Shown in pieces: positions 32,228 to 41,075 of a stretch of DNA of 48,105 nt; position 1 is the stretch's first letter; every line of letters starts with the position of its first letter. The position numbers and the translations under genes were made by a program. The notes under the pieces are model-generated. The model saw nothing but the letters and a program-made list of their open reading frames with translations. It was not told the DNA's origin and did not search any database. This DNA comes from an uncultured Candidatus Saccharibacteria bacterium (GTDB lineage: Bacteria; Patescibacteriota; Saccharimonadia; Saccharimonadales; Saccharimonadaceae): contig CAMZGF010000001.1 in assembly GCA_947306315.1 (NCBI GenBank), forward strand, positions 1 to 48,105. The letters run 5' to 3'.

Positions 32228-34939
32228 ATGAAAAATCTCCACAAAAATATCACTATCTTTTCTCTATTTTTACTTGGGGCTTTAATTATCGGTTATATTT
32301 TCCCGCCAGTCTTTCAATCAAAAGCTAATACTATTGCAGATGGGTCCGAAGCATACCTTGCATCTGTCTCAGCTGACGACACAGTGACAATATCTGCCAC
32401 TCCAACCTCAACCCAAACTATCTTTACCGGAACCAGCACCGTCTCATATACAAATACTTGTGATGAGGGTTTTTATCTCTACCTCTCTTCGGACTCGGAA
32501 GAAACCGATCTTGTCCGTAGTGATGATACAGATTATAAAATCCCAACTATTTCGTCTGGTACAGCCCTAGCTAATAATACCTGGGGTTATTCTATTAATA
32601 GTGGATCTACTTATAATAAGATTCCTGTATTGTCGAACCCAGACACAATCCTTGACGTAACTTCTACTAATACGACAGCTAACACTCTTGGAGTTGATTT
32701 TAGTATTAAAATCGATAACAACGTTCCTGCTGGCTCATATGAAAAAACGATGGTTTATACGCTTGTCGCAAAGCAAAGTTGCTATGCGTATGATGTTTCA
32801 TGGGACGCTAATACTGGTACTAATCCTGAAGATCTTCCAGATGCAGTGAATTTAAATGGTACGCTTAACCTTTCTGCTCTTCCTAGACCAACAAAAAATT
32901 ATTATACATTTAATGGTTGGTCAAATGGATCAACAGCGTTCACTGGTAATGAAACAGAAGCAGATATCAATCCAAATGATGAATCGAGCGTGACTATGAC
33001 TGCTCTCTGGAAGCCTACTGATTACGAAATTACATATAATCTTGATGGTGGCGAAGCATCAAACCCAGAAACATATAATATCGAATCAAATACAATTACG
33101 CTTTCTGCTCCAACAAAAAGAAGCTATAGCTTTAGAGGATGGAGTGGAACAGATCTAGATGGTGATGATAATACTGTAGTTACTATTCCAACTGGTTCTC
33201 ATGATGATAGAAACTATACTGCAAACTGGGATGAAGCATGTGCATTCACATCTCAAGATTTCGACTATACTGGTAATATTCAAGAATGGACTGTTCCAGC
33301 AAATTGTGAAGGTATCTATATTTTGGAGACTTGGGGTGCGCAAGGCGGTCGTGGCGGTAGAGGCGGATATAGTAAAGGCAACGTTACTTTAGCTGCCGGT
33401 GAAACAATTTATGCAGTTGTCGGCGGCGCTGGTACTTATAACTACGCTATGAATATTGGTTCATATGGTGGCGGTTATAATGGCGGCGGTAACGGCTATC
33501 ACTCAGGCTGGGAAGGTGACTGGGCTTGGGGTATCGGTGCCGGTGGTGGTGCAACACACTTTGGTAAAACCAACGCGCTCCTGTCTGCAACTGATAGTGA
33601 AGATGTCTTCCTTGTAGCAGGTGGTGGCGGTGGCTACTTTGACGGTAGCTCATCACATGGCGACAATACTAAACATCTCGCAGGTGGCGTTGGCGGTGGT
33701 ACAACTGGTGGTGGCGGTTCTTATGGTAGAGGCGCAAGCTATGGTGGTGGCGGTGGATATCAGGGGGGTCGTTCATATTCTGGAAATAATGGTGCATTAG
33801 GTGGCACCGGTTATATCGGTGGTGTTACGAGTGGTACGACAATTAATGGTAATGCGGCGATGCCTAAGATAGACGGAACCGGTGATGAGAGTGGACATGG
33901 CGGAAATGGATATGCAAGAATTACCTACGTAGGTAGGGGAATTACGATTACATATAATACCCTAGGCGGAACTCTTGATTCGTATACTAAATTCCTTCCA
34001 TCAGTGGGTGAAGTCGGTGAGTTACCTGTTCCAACAAAAACTGGCACATTCTTCTGGGGTTGGTACTCGGACCCTGACTTTATCAACTTCGTTACTCCGG
34101 AAACCGTTGTAACTAACAACATTACATTTTATGCAAGATGGGATGCGAATGGACTAGATTTAGACTATGCCGGTATTCTTCAAGGCTTCTATATTGCGGA
34201 AACCGGAACTTATCGCTTAGAAGCATGGGGTGCGGAAGGGGGTAAAATCGGAAATTATGGTGGCGGTCGTGGCGGCTATGCTATCGGTGATATCGAGCTC
34301 GAAGCAGGCACAATGCTATATTACGCAGTTGGCGGTAAAGGCGGAGATAGTGGTGTAACTCATGCTGGCCAAGCTGAATACCAGAATTATTGTCACGGTG
34401 TTGCTGGAGGCTTTAATGGCGGTGGTGCCGGTAGCTGGGGATGTCACTGGAATAGTATGGCTTCTGGTATGGCTTCTGGTGGAGGTGCAACACATGTTGG
34501 TAAAACAAACACTCTCTTGAGTGGAACTGATCCAAGCGATGTCTTGATTGTAGCTGCTGGTGGAGGAGGTGGTGGTATGAAGACTGGTTGGACGAATGAA
34601 GGTGATGGCTATACAAATGGCTCTAGCGGTGGCTTTGGTGGTGGTTTGTCTGGAGGTAGTGCAGAACAGCGTGATATGCCATGGGGCGCAACTGCCGGAG
34701 TTGGTGCAACTCAAACTACTGGTTATGCGTTTGGTCAAGGCGCAAGCTATGGTGGCGGCGGTGGCTGGTACGGTGGTACTGGTGGTAGTTCACTCGGCGG
34801 TGGCGGTGGCTCAAGCTATATCGATGCGCTTTCTAATGCAAGCACTATTGCAGGTAATAAAGCTATGCCAACTATAGATGGCAGTAGTACGATGACTGGA
34901 AATACTGGACACGGACATCTTAAAATCACAAAGCTTTAG
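32228..34939 (+). CDS. Large surface protein: InlB-B repeats and two glycine-rich domains
   Basis: A 903-residue exported protein. The N-terminal helix (about 9-29) is a signal or anchor. Residues about 40-190 form a beta domain shared with three other proteins in this window (motifs NNTWGYSI and PAGSYEKTMVYT). Two InlB B-type repeats follow (WDANTGTNPEDLP to TMTALW; ITYNLDGGEASNPET to YTANWD). A glycine-rich domain (ILETWGAQGGRGGRGGYS, then GGGATHFGKTNALLS) comes next, then a third B-repeat (ITYNTLGGTLD to FYARWD) and a second glycine-rich copy (LEAWGAEGGKIGNYGGGRGG, GGGATHVGKTNTLLS). Such proteins are adhesins or surface layers in other bacteria; the target is unknown. Gly runs up to seven may be mis-assembled in drafts. 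No C-terminal anchor is seen. Confidence 0.8.
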   Translation: MKNLHKNITIFSLFLLGALIIGYIFPPVFQSKANTIADGSEAYLASVSADDTVTISATPTSTQTIFTGTSTVSYTNTCDEGFYLYLSSDSEETDLVRSDDTDYKIPTISSGTALANNTWGYSINSGSTYNKIPVLSNPDTILDVTSTNTTANTLGVDFSIKIDNNVPAGSYEKTMVYTLVAKQSCYAYDVSWDANTGTNPEDLPDAVNLNGTLNLSALPRPTKNYYTFNGWSNGSTAFTGNETEADINPNDESSVTMTALWKPTDYEITYNLDGGEASNPETYNIESNTITLSAPTKRSYSFRGWSGTDLDGDDNTVVTIPTGSHDDRNYTANWDEACAFTSQDFDYTGNIQEWTVPANCEGIYILETWGAQGGRGGRGGYSKGNVTLAAGETIYAVVGGAGTYNYAMNIGSYGGGYNGGGNGYHSGWEGDWAWGIGAGGGATHFGKTNALLSATDSEDVFLVAGGGGGYFDGSSSHGDNTKHLAGGVGGGTTGGGGSYGRGASYGGGGGYQGGRSYSGNNGALGGTGYIGGVTSGTTINGNAAMPKIDGTGDESGHGGNGYARITYVGRGITITYNTLGGTLDSYTKFLPSVGEVGELPVPTKTGTFFWGWYSDPDFINFVTPETVVTNNITFYARWDANGLDLDYAGILQGFYIAETGTYRLEAWGAEGGKIGNYGGGRGGYAIGDIELEAGTMLYYAVGGKGGDSGVTHAGQAEYQNYCHGVAGGFNGGGAGSWGCHWNSMASGMASGGGATHVGKTNTLLSGTDPSDVLIVAAGGGGGGMKTGWTNEGDGYTNGSSGGFGGGLSGGSAEQRDMPWGATAGVGATQTTGYAFGQGASYGGGGGWYGGTGGSSLGGGGGSSYIDALSNASTIAGNKAMPTIDGSSTMTGNTGHGHLKITKL

Positions 34940-34954
34940 AATGTGTTATTCTTA

Positions 34955-34997
34955 TTGACAATATGATTATGCTTATGTTAAAATTATGCTAACATAA
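34955..34997 (+). promoter_or_regulatory. Promoter with inverted repeat, surface protein gene 35011
   Basis: TTGACA (34955-34960), 18-bp spacer, extended TGTTAAAAT (-10 at 34979-34984). TTATGTTA (34973-34980) and TAACATAA (34990-34997) are perfect 8-bp inverted arms overlapping the -10 and the expected +1. TAAGGTCA follows. Confidence 0.7.
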
Positions 34998-35010
34998 TAA
35001 GGTCATAAAA

Positions 35011-36381
35011 ATGAAAATCTCCACACAAGAACAAAAGACCGATAAGTATGCTGTTGTTGGCGGCATTGGCGTCTTTTCGGTAGCTTTGTTAGCTGCTTTG
35101 TCAGCTGCATATATCTATTCACCAATAATTGATACGAATGCTGCCGAATCTAGGGAAGTCGATGTTAATCTTACAGTTTCATCAGCACTTTCTCTATCAA
35201 CAAACACAAATAATCTAGCGCTTTCTGCTGGGCTCGATGAATTTGTCTACGGATCAATAAACGCGAATGTCATGACAAATTCCCAATATGGATACACTTT
35301 GGCTCTTGAGGATTCTGATAATAGTTCAAATATGACCCATGAAAATACATCTATTCTAGATGCGATCTCATCTTCTTTCTCTGGCGCAAAAACAAGCGCA
35401 ACGATGGCTGATAATACTTGGGGATTCTCCCTTGATGAAACAGACTTCTATATGATCCCTACTTTAGGAAATCCAGTCGCCTTAAAACGCACTAATTCAC
35501 CAATGACTGCAGACTATGAAACTACGAAGGTTGATTTCGGTGTAAAGGTTGGTCCAACTCTTACGGCTGGTACTTATACTGATACCGTAAAATTTACAGC
35601 ATATGTAAATGGTGTTGATGGAAATCCAGCAGACGGTACTGAACCTCTTAACCCAGGGGTACCACCTGAAACTAGAACGATTTCCGATATTACAACAATG
35701 CAAGAAGTAAGCCATAAAATCTGTGCAAATTCAGCAATTGGCGCAGTTGCAAACCTTACTGACACTCGCGATAATAATGTTTATTCTGTCGAAAAACTCA
35801 ACGACGGCAATTGTTGGATGACCTCAGATTTGAGGCTTATTGACTATACTCTTACTAGCGCGGATTCAGACGTCCCAGCTGGCTACTCATTTACCTTACC
35901 GGCATCAGATATGAATAGCTTTAATGCTGTCGGTGATGATAGTGTTGATTCGGGTAATAGATTCAGGGTTGTCGCAGCTTACTACGATGAAACATACGGC
36001 GGCTATTATAATTATTATACCGCTGTAGCTGGTTGGCATGGCGATGAGGCGAGCGTTAATGTAAACTCCCCACAAAGCCTTTGTCCTAAGGGCTGGAGAC
36101 TTCCGACCGGTACTTATGGTGGTGAATATGAAACCTTGAATTATTCAGCTTATAATTATAGCGACACTGCTACTATTGCAGCTCTAAAACTTCAGCTTCG
36201 TGGACAAACTCACTATTCTGGTGAACTTGACGGCGTAGGCGTCTATGGTTCATGGTGGTCTGCATCAGTCTATCCTGGATACACCTTCGCACAATATGCA
36301 TCTGTATATATTGATGATATAAACCCAGCTGGCTATGCAAGCCCATCCACAAGCGCAGGTATACGTTGTATTGTAAGATAA
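35011..36381 (+). CDS. Exported FISUMP-domain surface protein
   Basis: A 456-residue protein. It has a membrane helix/signal (about 17-37), then the shared beta domain (about 45-210) with NSQYGYTLALED, MADNTWGFSLDETDFYMIP and LTAGTYTDTVKFTAYVNG, a short linker, and a C-terminal FISUMP domain (about 225-456). FISUMP marks: a Cys pair region (KICANS, DGNCWMT), SLCPKGWRLPTGTYGGEYE, GSWWSAS and the final GIRCIVR. FISUMP is a C-type-lectin-like fold found on the surface of many bacteria. Paralogs: the next gene and 46049. The start codon region reads MKIST, but its DNA keeps the same bases as the paralogs' MKNLH, one A shorter. Confidence 0.85.
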   Translation: MKISTQEQKTDKYAVVGGIGVFSVALLAALSAAYIYSPIIDTNAAESREVDVNLTVSSALSLSTNTNNLALSAGLDEFVYGSINANVMTNSQYGYTLALEDSDNSSNMTHENTSILDAISSSFSGAKTSATMADNTWGFSLDETDFYMIPTLGNPVALKRTNSPMTADYETTKVDFGVKVGPTLTAGTYTDTVKFTAYVNGVDGNPADGTEPLNPGVPPETRTISDITTMQEVSHKICANSAIGAVANLTDTRDNNVYSVEKLNDGNCWMTSDLRLIDYTLTSADSDVPAGYSFTLPASDMNSFNAVGDDSVDSGNRFRVVAAYYDETYGGYYNYYTAVAGWHGDEASVNVNSPQSLCPKGWRLPTGTYGGEYETLNYSAYNYSDTATIAALKLQLRGQTHYSGELDGVGVYGSWWSASVYPGYTFAQYASVYIDDINPAGYASPSTSAGIRCIVR

Positions 36382-36403
36382 TAAACTGAAGGATAAAACA
36401 AAA

Positions 36404-37708
36404 ATGAAAAATCTCCATATAAAAACAGAACAAAAAACATCCATTATAAATAGTATCGGTGTCTTCTCAGCCTCACTCTTTGTAGTAGCAGCTGCTACAT
36501 ATATTCTAAATCCTACTGTTGGCACTTTTGCCGATGATTCTAGCACAGTTCAGGTTAACGTTAATATTGACTCAGTTATTGCACTCAGCTCTAGTGCGGA
36601 TGAGCTTAATCTTAGCGCAAACGTTAATAGCTTTGTTAGTGATTCAATAAATGTCGATGTAACGACAAACTCTCAATATGGATATACTCTAACCATTGAA
36701 GATAGAGACGCCGATTCTAGTATGATCCATATAAATTCGGCAGTTTCAGACAAATTGACTTCTGAGTTTGCTGGTGCAAAAACTTCAGAGCAAATGGCTG
36801 ATAATACTTGGGGCTTCTCCCTTGATGGAACTGACTATTATTATGTTCCTGTATCTGGTAATCCTGCAGCTTTGAAGCGAACTGCTTCAACCACTTCGTC
36901 TTCATATGACCGCACTGCGGTCAGTTTCGGCGCAAAAGTTGGTCCAACTCTCACTGCCGGTACCTATACTGACACAGTCCAATTTACGGCATACGTTAAT
37001 GGTTTGGATGGGAATCCGGAAGACGGTACTACTCCAGGAAATCTCGGTGTAGTTCCATATAATCCATGTAAGGATGCTGCGTATGTTTCTAATGGTATAC
37101 TTACGGATCCACGTGATGGCAAAACCTATACAGTTAAAGCTCTTAAAGATAATCAATGTTGGATGACACAGAATTTAGCGATTGTTGATGCTGAGCTTAC
37201 TAGCGCAAATTCGAACCTTCCAGATGGAGTAACCTTTACTATCCCAGCAAGCTCGACGGATAATTTCTCACCAAGTAATCATAATGCTGCTTATCTTCAA
37301 GCAGAACCAGGTTACGGTGCTCTGTATAGCTGGTATACCGCAACTGCAGGGTGGGGAACTACTGATGTAACGAGTGGTAACTCACCACAAGATATTTGTC
37401 CGTTTGGTTGGAGAATGCCAACTGGTGGTCCTAATGGTGAATATATGAAGCTTATGACCGATTATTATCCTGGTGAGAGCTATGCGGACCCACGTCCATT
37501 CGCTAACGAACTTGGATATGTGCTCTCGGGTAGCATTGACTATGGCTACTTAAGCGCGCAAGGTAGTCGTGGCTTCTATTGGACCTCAACCGCCTATAGC
37601 GCAAACAATGCAAACTTCTTCTATATTAGCGGTTCAAATATTAATCCAAATAATGATTATGCTAAATATTACGGTTATTCCGTACGTTGTGTTGCTGAAA
37701 AGGAATAA
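36404..37708 (+). CDS. Exported FISUMP-domain surface protein, second copy
   Basis: A 434-residue paralog of the preceding gene: helix about 18-38, beta domain with NSQYGYTLTIED, MADNTWGFSLDGTDYYYVP and LTAGTYTDTVQFTAYVNG, then the FISUMP domain (about 228-434) with LTDPRDGKTYTVKALKDNQC, DICPFGWRMPTGG, GFYWTST and YSVRCVAEKE. The FISUMP half is the most divergent of the three. It follows its neighbour by 22 nt with AAGGA and no promoter, so they form one operon. The stop abuts, with no base between, the stop of the minus-strand aldolase fusion. Confidence 0.85.
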   Translation: MKNLHIKTEQKTSIINSIGVFSASLFVVAAATYILNPTVGTFADDSSTVQVNVNIDSVIALSSSADELNLSANVNSFVSDSINVDVTTNSQYGYTLTIEDRDADSSMIHINSAVSDKLTSEFAGAKTSEQMADNTWGFSLDGTDYYYVPVSGNPAALKRTASTTSSSYDRTAVSFGAKVGPTLTAGTYTDTVQFTAYVNGLDGNPEDGTTPGNLGVVPYNPCKDAAYVSNGILTDPRDGKTYTVKALKDNQCWMTQNLAIVDAELTSANSNLPDGVTFTIPASSTDNFSPSNHNAAYLQAEPGYGALYSWYTATAGWGTTDVTSGNSPQDICPFGWRMPTGGPNGEYMKLMTDYYPGESYADPRPFANELGYVLSGSIDYGYLSAQGSRGFYWTSTAYSANNANFFYISGSNINPNNDYAKYYGYSVRCVAEKE

Positions 37709-39535
37709 TTAACTTAAATCATTCTTCGTGAGGGCCTTGCAGTTAGCGACAAGCCTTGCAGCGAAGGCGTTGCGTGCTTCATCTGCATTGTTGTTGTCGC
37801 CCTTCCATGCTTCAAGCGCTGGTGCTTGAAGTGCACGTGCAAAAGAGAATGTGACTGGCCAAGGGAATGGACCATTATTTGTGATTTCCTGAAGGTTTGC
37901 AGTAGCTTGTTCGACGGTTTGTCCACCAGAAAGAAAAACTACGCCTGCAAGTTCCTTTGGACAATATTCACGAAGAATTTTTGCTGTCCATTCGCCAACT
38001 TCTTTAGGAGTACTCTGTCTTTCAAATTTTTTACCGGCAAGAATCATGTTTGTTTTGAGAATACATCCCTCTAGATTTACGTTGAATTTCTCGAGTGTTC
38101 TAAACAAACAATATAAAATACTTCCAGTCACTTTTGCTGACGTCTCAATCGAATAATAGCCATCGTAAACTACTTCTGGCTCAACGATCGGAACTATGCC
38201 GGCATTCTGACAGTCTTTTGCGTATTGTGCGAGAATTTCGCAGTTTTTCTCAATTGCATACTTCGAAGGGGTCTTAATTGTGACATTATCGCTTCCAACA
38301 CCGTCGAGTGTAACCTCAAAAGCTGCGCGCCATTTTGCAAAACGTGCGCCCATTTCATAATATTCAGCAAGTCTTTCCGGAAGTCCATCGAGACCTTTTG
38401 TATATTTCTCTTTAGCGTATTCCGGGTCTGAGAATGATTCTAGTCCTTGGTCAACTTTTATTCCAGGAACAATTCCAAGAAGCGTTAAATATGAAACAAA
38501 ATCACTTCCATTGTCAGCTTTTTGCCTTGCGGTTTCATCAAATAAAATTATACCATTAACATACTTATTGAGATCGTGTGTTGTAAAGAAAATATTTCTG
38601 TAATCACGACGGTGTTCTTCGTCATCCAGTATTCCGGCTTCTTCGAATTTTTTATGGATTGATCCACCGCTTTCGTCAGCTGCTAAAATTCCGCGTCCAG
38701 GGCTTACGATTGTTTTTGCAATAAGGCGAAGATTACCTTCCTTTCTATGTCTCTCCTCTAAAATTTCAGTAAGTCGATTTACTGTTAGGGTCTCGGAGAG
38801 AGTTGCATTTTCTGCGTTAATTGCGGCCATTTCTAGAGCTTCTTTTGTGCTTTTTCCGCTGAGCATTGAACAGAAAATCGTTACGGCCACAATTGAATAT
38901 GACGTGAGATGTGTCATTAGATCATTCCGAGAAACTTTGTATCGGCGTACTATACTCCCACATTTTATTTCTTGATCCAGGATTGTGCAAACGACACCCT
39001 TTTGTGGAAGTTCCTTTAGTTCGCCATCGGCGAATACTAAATCTGCTATTTTTACTAATTCTTCAACTTGTTCGTGATAATTTTTTGTCGTAACGAATAT
39101 CGCGAGCTTTGCGTTACTTAATCCAATGTAGTTTTTGATTCCAGTTATTAAATCATCGCTTATTTCTGTAGAGCGATCAACAAAAATCCAGTCAACTGGT
39201 TCATTTGGCGCGATAAATTTTGTAGCGGCTCTTTCTGTTGGTACAAAGTAAGAAATATTATCGCCAACCGACATGATATAGCGGTAAGTATCGGCGACGT
39301 GGTTCTCTGGGTTATAACCAGAAATGGACGCATCAAGTCCAAATTTCTTAAAAACTTCTAACGTAACCAATGCGCCACCAAAAACTGAAGTTCTTGAAAA
39401 AAATGAATGACGTTCGCCATTAAAGGCAACATCCATCCATGGTGTACCGTTCTCGTCTGTTTCAAAACGGTTTTGTCTCTCATCGAGGCTAAGATAGACA
39501 TCTTTGATGATGTTCCCAACAATCAAAATACGCAT
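37709..39535 (-). CDS. PfkB-like (pseudo)kinase fused to class I fructose-bisphosphate aldolase
   Basis: A 608-residue two-domain protein. Residues 1 to about 255 follow a PfkB/ribokinase fold: ILIVGNIIKDVYLSLDE at the start, FGGALVTLEVFKKFG, DWIFVDRS and FADGEL. At the place of the catalytic GAGD anion hole the sequence is TSYS (211-214), followed by the usual helix SMLSGKSTKEALEMAA. Residues about 265-608 are class I fructose-1,6-bisphosphate aldolase: Asp287 in ILAADESGGS, Lys360 in GIKVDQG, Lys401 in KWRA, Glu452 in VEPEV and Schiff-base Lys494 in LKTNM, all at family positions. The aldolase should be active; the kinase half probably is not. The start has a -10 within 4-9 nt, leaderless-type. 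Confidence 0.85.
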   Translation of the reverse strand: MRILIVGNIIKDVYLSLDERQNRFETDENGTPWMDVAFNGERHSFFSRTSVFGGALVTLEVFKKFGLDASISGYNPENHVADTYRYIMSVGDNISYFVPTERAATKFIAPNEPVDWIFVDRSTEISDDLITGIKNYIGLSNAKLAIFVTTKNYHEQVEELVKIADLVFADGELKELPQKGVVCTILDQEIKCGSIVRRYKVSRNDLMTHLTSYSIVAVTIFCSMLSGKSTKEALEMAAINAENATLSETLTVNRLTEILEERHRKEGNLRLIAKTIVSPGRGILAADESGGSIHKKFEEAGILDDEEHRRDYRNIFFTTHDLNKYVNGIILFDETARQKADNGSDFVSYLTLLGIVPGIKVDQGLESFSDPEYAKEKYTKGLDGLPERLAEYYEMGARFAKWRAAFEVTLDGVGSDNVTIKTPSKYAIEKNCEILAQYAKDCQNAGIVPIVEPEVVYDGYYSIETSAKVTGSILYCLFRTLEKFNVNLEGCILKTNMILAGKKFERQSTPKEVGEWTAKILREYCPKELAGVVFLSGGQTVEQATANLQEITNNGPFPWPVTFSFARALQAPALEAWKGDNNNADEARNAFAARLVANCKALTKNDLS

Positions 39536-39539
39536 ATTA

Positions 39540-39550
39540 ATTATATTTTA
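39540..39550 (-). promoter_or_regulatory. -10 region of the PfkB-aldolase gene
   Basis: On the minus strand TTATGTTAAAATATAAT precedes the ATG. TAAAAT ends 9 nt and TATAAT 4 nt before it, so either choice leaves no room for a ribosome-binding site. Confidence 0.5.
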
Positions 39551-39610
39551 ACATAAGCGTAATGATTTTTGTACCTCAAGTTTACCTAATAAGTCATTTG
39601 TTTAAGGAAA

Positions 39611-39633
39611 AAGAAAACCCGCAGGATGCGGGC
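39611..39633 (-). terminator. Terminator of the TRM11-like/rpmA operon
   Basis: On the minus strand CCCGC-ATCCT-GCGGG followed by TTTTCTTTTT, 7 nt after the rpmA stop. Confidence 0.75.
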
Positions 39634-39639
39634 TGACTT

Positions 39640-39912
39640 TTATCTAACTTCGACGCGAACGCGTGGGAGTGATTTTCCAGAGAAGTGGGTCTTCTTTGTC
39701 TTCACGAAGACGACGACACCATCTTTTGCTGCGTGAATAGTAAAGTTCCTTGACATGTATGTACCAGGACCAGCAATTTTGGTTGAGCCAGTTTGGCGAA
39801 CGAGAACTTCACCGTTCCTAACTTTTTGTCCACCAAAGCGCTTAACACCGAGGCGTTGACCAGCGTTATTGTGGACGTTCTTGGCGGTACCGCCAGCTTT
39901 AACGTGTGACAT
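39640..39912 (-). CDS. rpmA: 50S ribosomal protein L27
   Basis: L27 reaches the peptidyl transferase centre with its N-terminus. The 90-residue product starts MSHVKAGGTAKNVHNNAGQR and continues RLGVKRFGGQKVRNGEVLVR, the family core, then GPGTYMSRNFTIHAAKDG. The usual AGGST(R/K)NGRDS N-terminus is changed to AGGTAKNVHNNAG. No Firmicutes-type cleavable N-terminal extension is present. Its usual partner rplU (L21) is not adjacent; instead it follows a TRM11-like methyltransferase by 3 nt. Confidence 0.95.
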   Translation of the reverse strand: MSHVKAGGTAKNVHNNAGQRLGVKRFGGQKVRNGEVLVRQTGSTKIAGPGTYMSRNFTIHAAKDGVVVFVKTKKTHFSGKSLPRVRVEVR

Positions 39913-39915
39913 ATC

Positions 39916-41031
39916 TTACTTTTTCCTTAATACTATTATTTCTCGAGCCACAATTTGACCATCTCTAAAATAGAGCATATCCTCTTGACTCAAGTGGTTT
40001 AACTTCACTACATTATACCCCATATCTGTCAATTCGTCAAGAATATTTAGTCGTTCGTAGTGGCCGTTTGGTCTGAGCCATGCTGGCACAGCTAATGCAA
40101 GTGGAGTACCGCTCTCAATCTGAGTGGAGACGTTCTTCAAAAAGCCTAAAATTATTGATTTGCACTCAGCCTTTTGCTCTTTTAGCTTAATCTCGACTGG
40201 CGGTTGACTCATCGGTGCACCAAGATAAGTTTCGCAAGCGATTGCATCGATCTTCTCGGTCCAATTAAACGAGGTTGCATCACCTTGTTCAACCTTAAAA
40301 TCTTTTGCATTGAGCCACTTTAAGTTCTTTTCAGAGTATTCAATCATGCGATCAGAGAGATCTGTACCATATACTTTATATCCCATAAGGGAAGCTTCTT
40401 GGAGAACAACACCAGTTCCACAGAATGGATCGAGCACTCTTGCGTTGTCTCCTAGTGGACCACAAAGGTTAATTAAAATTTGAGCAAGTTTTGGCGGGAG
40501 CATGCCAACTCTTGCATCTCGTGCAGGACGAGCCTGATCGCGATTTTTGTATGCAGTGATATTCTGTACGCCAACAAGCACATACCATTCTCGGCCATTA
40601 ATCAAAAACTCAACGTGACCATCTTTTTCACCCATCTGGTTATGGTGAGATGTTGCAGTGGAAAGAGCTGCGTCAGTATTTTGGAGTACTCTTGCTGAAC
40701 GACCTTGGCGAGAAAGAATCTTTTTGATTTTTAGTGCTTCGCCTTGAGACTTAAACTTACGCGCACCTTTTGAATAATCTGATATTCCAATTGTAAATTT
40801 TCCAGAGAATTTTCCGTTTTCAGTATTCAGATTCATCAAATAATCTACTGGATTTTCAGAGATTAGACGTCCAATTTTTAGTGTTCCGCCGAAATGATTA
40901 ATATCGACGCTCTTGTCTGATTCAAAGACTGCAAGGTTTGGCGCGATTTTCTTTACACTCTCACCAAAATAAGCCGAGAGTTCGGCCAGAGAAATGTCAG
41001 ATAGTCTGCCCAAGACTGCTAAATACTTCAT
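39916..41031 (-). CDS. TRM11-like RNA methyltransferase
   Basis: Likely an RNA guanosine N-methyltransferase of the UPF0020/TRM11 group. The 371-residue product has an N-terminal THUMP-like half (about 1-160) and a C-terminal Rossmann domain with motif I LDPFCGTGVVLQEA (about 200-213) and YGTDLS. Where amino-methylases carry (D/N)PPY, this protein has CETYLGAPMSQPP, so the catalytic loop differs from Trm-G10/RlmL; related proteins in Patescibacteria carry a similar variant as far as I recall. A -10 TATAAT ends 10 nt before the ATG. The stop is 3 nt from rpmA, so the two share an mRNA. Confidence 0.75.
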   Translation of the reverse strand: MKYLAVLGRLSDISLAELSAYFGESVKKIAPNLAVFESDKSVDINHFGGTLKIGRLISENPVDYLMNLNTENGKFSGKFTIGISDYSKGARKFKSQGEALKIKKILSRQGRSARVLQNTDAALSTATSHHNQMGEKDGHVEFLINGREWYVLVGVQNITAYKNRDQARPARDARVGMLPPKLAQILINLCGPLGDNARVLDPFCGTGVVLQEASLMGYKVYGTDLSDRMIEYSEKNLKWLNAKDFKVEQGDATSFNWTEKIDAIACETYLGAPMSQPPVEIKLKEQKAECKSIILGFLKNVSTQIESGTPLALAVPAWLRPNGHYERLNILDELTDMGYNVVKLNHLSQEDMLYFRDGQIVAREIIVLRKK

Positions 41032-41041
41032 AATCCCATAT

Positions 41042-41047
41042 ATTATA
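41042..41047 (-). promoter_or_regulatory. -10 box of the TRM11-like gene
   Basis: Minus strand TATAAT (written TGTTATAAT with its extension), ending 10 nt before the ATG at 41031. Faces the -10 of the 41076 gene, 16 bp away. Confidence 0.55.
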
Positions 41048-41063
41048 ACATAAAAATAAGTGG

Positions 41064-41069
41064 TATAAT
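41064..41069 (+). promoter_or_regulatory. Extended -10 box, leaderless-type, for 41076 gene
   Basis: TGGTATAAT ends 6 nt before the ATG at 41076 with no ribosome-binding site. The spacer between the two divergent start codons is 44 bp. Confidence 0.65.
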
Positions 41070-41075
41070 AGTGGC

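Noticed and set aside
34316..34738. Long Thr/Ser-rich minus-strand frame inside the glycine-rich protein gene
   Set aside because: It is the antisense of Gly codon runs (GGT/GGC read as ACC/GCC) and has no start signals.
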